Source: Stratiolaelaps scimitus (taxonomy: Eukaryota > Arthropoda > Arachnida > Mesostigmata > Laelapidae). From it: 64,000 nucleotides of DNA. The stretch's first letter is position 1. Every line of letters begins with the position of its first letter. Made by a program: the position numbers and the translations under genes. The notes under the pieces are model-generated. The model searched no databases. It saw only the letters and a list, made by a program, of their open reading frames with translations, and was not told where the DNA came from. Of this stretch, positions 59,675-64,000 are shown piece by piece. The DNA is taken from the NCBI GenBank assembly GCA_019614645.1, contig JABWDB010000002.1:27145501-27209500 (forward strand). Reading direction: 5' to 3'.

Positions 59675-60783
59675 CGTTAGACTAAATTTCCAATCGTATA
59701 TCCCCAAAATATCTGAGTGTGTCAACCTAGTTGCTGTTGGGTGAGGCAGTGTTTTTCACTCGATCGGATCTCGAAACAAGGTAAGCTTGCTCGATATATA
59801 TTCTCACGTTAGCTTTTGCTGACGGATGGATCTGTTATTTAATGGCTTCATGAGACACGAACTGAAGTTGACGATAGAACACGCATGGGCCAACGATTTT
59901 TTTGTAATCTGATATCAAGTATATCAAATCGAGTACTAATGTTGTGGCTCACTAGATGGCGCTTGCGTTCTGCTCGTAGTATTATTTCTCTAGATTATTT
60001 TATTTTGTTGAGTGTAAGTGGACATCTATCTTCAGAAATCGAGAGTGCAGTGTCTGGTAACGTAAATCGCTATTATTGTATTGTAAAACTATATATATAC
60101 GATGGTGTGGAAGAATTGTGGTAACGAAAGCTCTTTGGATTAGCCTACAGGCATTGTCTTTTAATAAAACAAGTTATTCCTTTTCAAGAGCCACATCAGC
60201 ACCCTTAAGATTAGTCTTTTTTTCTTATTGGCCAGCACTCAGTGTAAACTTTGTGAATTGAACAGTGCCAATAACATTTCTAGACTATCTTTCCATTAGC
60301 AGTATATTGTAACTATTTTAGCTCGTATCTGATCATATTTCACAAATTAACACTAACAAATGATTGCTTGATGATTCAAGTGGGTGAGTAACAATATTGC
60401 TGCATTGATCGCTGCTCCTTATCAACAATTCGTACGTGTGGATGGGTGATACTGTGGGATTTGCCTTCAGTGATTAAATCGAGGGGCGGACTTGACCCTT
60501 ACGGGTGTTGTTACGACTATCGCATAGGGAGGGAGAGAAAACTCGAGGCGTGACTCATTCTATTGTGACTGGAGATGTTCCCAGGTTACTTTTGTTCATG
60601 CAAACAACGCAAGCCTTGCCTGCAACACAAGCTCGGCATATTGGATTGGGAATCATTCTGATAACTTGTCATATATTGGTACGTGTCAGGTCCGCCTCTC
60701 CATTTGCAGTAGATCATTCTATGGAACTCGATTCACTATTATTATTATTATTATTATCATCAGAGCTTCGAAGCCGCCTTGGT

Positions 60784-60833
60784 CCAGCCCACACTGAGTG
60801 TGGGCTGGAGTAGGTTTTAGACCTAACCTACTC
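60784..60833. repeat. Two adjoining perfect hairpins
   Basis: Stem 1 has 11-base arms at 60784-60794 and 60798-60808 with a TGA loop. Stem 2 has 9-base arms at 60808-60816 and 60825-60833. The two share one base. The first stem is strongly GC-rich (CCAGCCCACAC) in an AT-rich setting. Confidence 0.75.
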
Positions 60834-61244
60834 AAGTCCACACTCTGTTTTCATAAATGTAATTTGAATTCTAACGGTTCTGCCTTACCACTAGATAATG
60901 GCAATGGCCTGCTTACTTGGTTATGTCGGTCAAGAGGGATGCTGCGGATCGTGCATTTTCCATTGCTTTTATGCTAAGAAGAGGCAACACTGTGAAGTCT
61001 TTTTCTGACAACGCTACTTTGAGGTTCTTCATTTTCTTCTCTCAATATAATGATCTTCGGGTAGTAGCACTCTGAAACTGCAATTTTCGCCAACCTAACC
61101 CGACTCCCTTGAGGATGTATTCGAATTTGAAGTAAGGTTTGGAGTTCATGCAGCGCCATTGATTACTTTCGCATTCATTATTATACCTCACAAGAAGCAC
61201 AGTTACCTATCTCACCAGAACTCCAGCAATTTTTGATCTTATCG

Positions 61245-61280
61245 TATATATATATGTATATATATATATATATATATATT
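61245..61280. repeat. (AT)n microsatellite
   Basis: Alternating AT run with one G interruption. Confidence 0.9.
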
Positions 61281-61632
61281 CAGCATATAAAAGCAGAAAG
61301 TAGGCCTATAGAAAGATATATATTTCCTAAATTATCAAGTATAATATTTCAGAAGATGATCGCTGGACACAATACAATTCATCAGCATTGAATAGCTGCT
61401 TCCCTCACTTGATTTTTATTCACAATGTTGATGCAATATGAATCGTACAAATTGTGACCGTCATGAGTATGTCTAAGGCTACCACATAGGGACAAATGTA
61501 CACGTCGATTGAATGGAACTCTCTTTATTCCATTGCGCATGTGCCTATTTGCTAACATCTCGTCCTGCTTTTATCGAACTGCGAGTATCTATTGTTAATC
61601 ATAAAGAACTTCCCATTTTCCAGGAACCAAAA

Positions 61633-63522
61633 ATGGGTCAAACAGATGTCGAGGCTCCGCCGGAGTACGGCATCGGAGATACTGTCTTTAGTACATTTGA
61701 CAACAAAATGATTCGTCAGGCTTTCATTCGGAAAGTATTCATGATCCTCTCTGTTCAGCTATTGTTTACCTTCGGTAAGTACAATACAGTATACTACATA
61801 AAGTTGTCGCAAAAGCGATCCTTCTTAACAAGAGATTCTCCTTTTGGATTAAGAAGCGTAAAAATAAGCATAAAAAGTAAGCGTTATAAATAAGCATAAA
61901 AGCTAGTGCCAAGACAAATAGTTTTCAAATTTGTGTCACTAGATCTTAAGAAAATAATAATAATACAATTAATATCTACAGCACAGTCAGTTTAACTGAA
62001 GCCTCAAGTCATATTACCGCGCTAACACAGTTCGAGTACGAATTGCCGAATTTTATATATAATTTCCACTGGAGCCAGTTTTTGGCCCTGCAATTATATT
62101 GTTGACCTTTTCGGAGGATATATTTCTTTGAAATATAAGATGTTATTGTATTGAAAAAAATAGTATCACGTGCTTCAAAGCACTTAGATCACGCACCAAT
62201 TGATTAAACTGAGTTTCCGGGGAAGGTTGAGGGTTCGTTGACTCGATTATTATTTGTTGTATATTACCAGCTTGCTCTATATTTTTCGATCGTTAAAGAG
62301 CAAAAGAAAAATAACTCATTCATGTTGAATTTTTAGGTATCATCTGCATGATGATATTCGTCGAACCTATACGTGAACCTCTCCAGAGGCCTGAAAATCA
62401 GACTATGGTTCTCGTTCCGTCGATGGTCGCATACTTCGTGCTGGCCTTCACATTGTTGTGCTGCGGTAAAATTCGTCGCCTTCACCCGTGGAACTTGATC
62501 TTGTTGTTCCTATTTACGATCGCCACCTCAATCATGGTCGGCCTCATTTGCGCATCCTTGCAGGTTGACTCTGTAATGTTGGCAGTTGGCATCACAGCGG
62601 CATGCTGCATTGGGATTTTTGTCTTCTCGTTCAATACGAAGTATGACCTCAGCTCGAAGCATGGCCTCGTATTCTGCCTGCTGTTTGGCCTACTCATAAC
62701 AGGCCTCATTATGCCAACCCACTATACAGTGATGAATAAGGTAAACGGCGTTTTTCCGACAATAGCAGTTGTAATAACGACACGCAATGATCCAAATTTG
62801 GTTTAAAAAATGTATTATTTTTCATTAGAAACAAGATATTCGGTCCAAATAGAACTTGTAGTCGAGCTAGAATAAAAGTTACACAATATTCAATGAAATG
62901 CTCACCTAAATGTGACGGCCAAGCACAAAACGATCTCTCTTTTTCTCTCGATGACTTCGGTGAGAGACGTGAACATCAGACGACGGTTTAACTAATGTAA
63001 CAAAATGAACTTAATGTCCTGCGATAATGTGTTCTTCATAAAGGTGTTTGCCGGTATCGGAGCCATCATCTTCATGTTTATCATGGTCTACGATATTCAC
63101 CGAATCATGGGAAAATCGGACGAGAACGCTATCTCAGAAGAGGAGTACGTCTATGCAGCCCTCCAGGTAAATATAAATTCAAATAGATACATTAAATTGT
63201 TTTCACACAATTGTGTCACCATTACTCCCTTGGATACCTCACTTCAGCTAATGCAGAGGTTTTTAAAAAAATATTCGCTCATCTCAATCTGAGTAGAGAT
63301 TCGTGGAATGGTTATTATGATTTGTTCAACGACGATCATTTCGTTTTCGATTCTTTTTCCAGAAACAAGTACAGGGAATACTTCCCTCTACGAACTAAGT
63401 TGTTTAGCGGATCAAAAATTAGTTGATATTAAAAAGGATGTTTACTTTGATTGATATTATAGGTCTACTTGGACATCATCAACATTCTGCTGAGGATGCT
63501 GCAGATCTTTGGAAAGCGTTAA
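61633..63522 (+). CDS. Lifeguard / TMBIM-family (BAX inhibitor-1-like) membrane protein
   Basis: Exons 61633-61774, 62337-62740, 63044-63166 and 63463-63522 give 242 residues. Lifeguard proteins are seven-helix membrane proteins of ER, Golgi or plasma membrane that modulate calcium leak and suppress apoptosis. The short cytoplasmic N-terminus (EAPPEYG) leads to FSTFDNKMIRQAFIRKVFMILSVQLLFTFG, then hydrophobic segments including VPSMVAYFVLAFTLLCC, WNLILLFLFTIATSIMVGLI, AVGITAACCIGIFVF, LVFCLLFGLLITGLI and GIGAIIFMFIMVYD. The family pore Asp region (MVYDIHRIMG) and the SEEEYVYAALQVYLDIINILL ending are present. The exon 3 acceptor (ATAAAG) is poor in pyrimidines. A leader intron ends at 61623. 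Closest to the Lifeguard/GRINA group, but I cannot name the paralogue. Confidence 0.93.
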
Positions 63523-63733
63523 ACAAAAATCTAGCGATCGGTTTACGACGTAGAACAGTTTAGTACTGATTATTTCAAACGTGCGAAGTTAGTGACAAAA
63601 CATCATAAATTGAATTGTAGAGTTAGTAGGGCCCCTGCCTGATTTGGCTGGGACCAACATCATTTAATGGTCGATCCCTGTACATAAAAAATTATAACTG
63701 TATTGTTACAATATATTTATAATGAGTATTATA

Positions 63734-63739
63734 AATAAA
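63734..63739 (+). promoter_or_regulatory. Poly(A) signal of the Lifeguard gene
   Basis: AATAAA 212 bases after the stop codon. The remaining sequence to 64000 is AT-rich with nothing else recognised. Confidence 0.65.
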
Positions 63740-64000
63740 TATATGAAGCTACCTATTGGAGCATAATAAGGGTTATCCTGTAATTTATTGAACTTCCAAA
63801 ATTAAATATCATTAAGTAGCTTTGTTAGAAAGAGTTCATTAGTAAATAATTAAAAGCAGAACATACAAGGGTCAAGAGAAAAAAAATTCGCATTCAGGAT
63901 CGTATATTTTTTTCGGAAACGATGTTCGCATTTTAATTAGTGTATTATTATTATTTGCCATTTTGGGTTCTCACATGAAATAACTATGCAATATGACTTC

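Larger units (their letters stand above)
57219..61300. other. Intergenic, no gene firmly recognised
   Basis: AT-rich DNA with an ATT microsatellite near 60730-60758, tandem hairpins at 60784-60833 and a TA-rich run at 61245-61280. One frame with a membrane-like segment (59414-59674, minus) is listed separately at low confidence. Confidence 0.5.

Noticed and set aside
1..64000. CRISPR arrays, bacterial operons, viral genes
   Set aside because: No regularly spaced repeats, no Shine-Dalgarno-led gene strings and no viral protein similarity. Spliced genes show this is nuclear animal DNA.

Overview
This is nuclear DNA of an animal. Genes are split by GT-AG introns of about 100 to 2,800 bases and separated by AT-rich sequence full of microsatellites, decayed non-LTR retrotransposon pieces and a Tc1-type transposon. 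The protein families (LSM14/Trailer hitch, eIF1, Lifeguard, a pancreatic-lipase relative, an intronless RING/TRAF-like gene) and the compact layout suggest an arthropod. A mite or tick is my best guess, from general family resemblance only.

Layout. 1-66: last codons of an unrecognised gene. 2.67-3.7 kb: a TATA-driven two-exon gene for a small secreted protein with dibasic sites. 7.2-8.3 kb: internally deleted Tc1-like element with ~210-bp inverted repeats. 11.5-12.8 kb (minus): intronless RING/TRAF-like gene. 15.99-16.06 kb (minus): tRNA-Trp. 17.7-18.1 kb (minus): possible unrecognised exon. 18.9-21.8 kb: complete six-exon hydroxypyruvate isomerase gene (HYI). 25.6-28.4 kb: LSM14.

From about 19.61 kb the sequence is duplicated in tandem. 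Copy 1 (19.61-29.36 kb) and copy 2 (29.46-39.08 kb) each carry HYI exons 2-6 plus a whole LSM14 gene. HYI exon 1 lies outside the unit, so the second HYI is 5'-truncated while both LSM14 genes look intact. The core is almost identical between copies, but both edges are visibly more diverged. After copy 2, the LSM14 3' flank is folded back as a long inverted repeat (about 39.05-40.55 kb).

44.7-48.1 kb: eIF1. 49.8-56.6 kb (minus): an eight-exon secreted lipase-family gene whose nucleophile Ser is replaced by Gly; retrotransposon debris lies in two of its introns. 61.6-63.5 kb: a four-exon Lifeguard/TMBIM membrane protein. Apart from the duplicated HYI-LSM14 pair, the genes are unrelated housekeeping or secreted functions and do not form a pathway. 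Several regions (3.7-7.2, 8.3-11.4, 40.6-44.4, 56.7-61.5 kb) hold no gene I can recognise.
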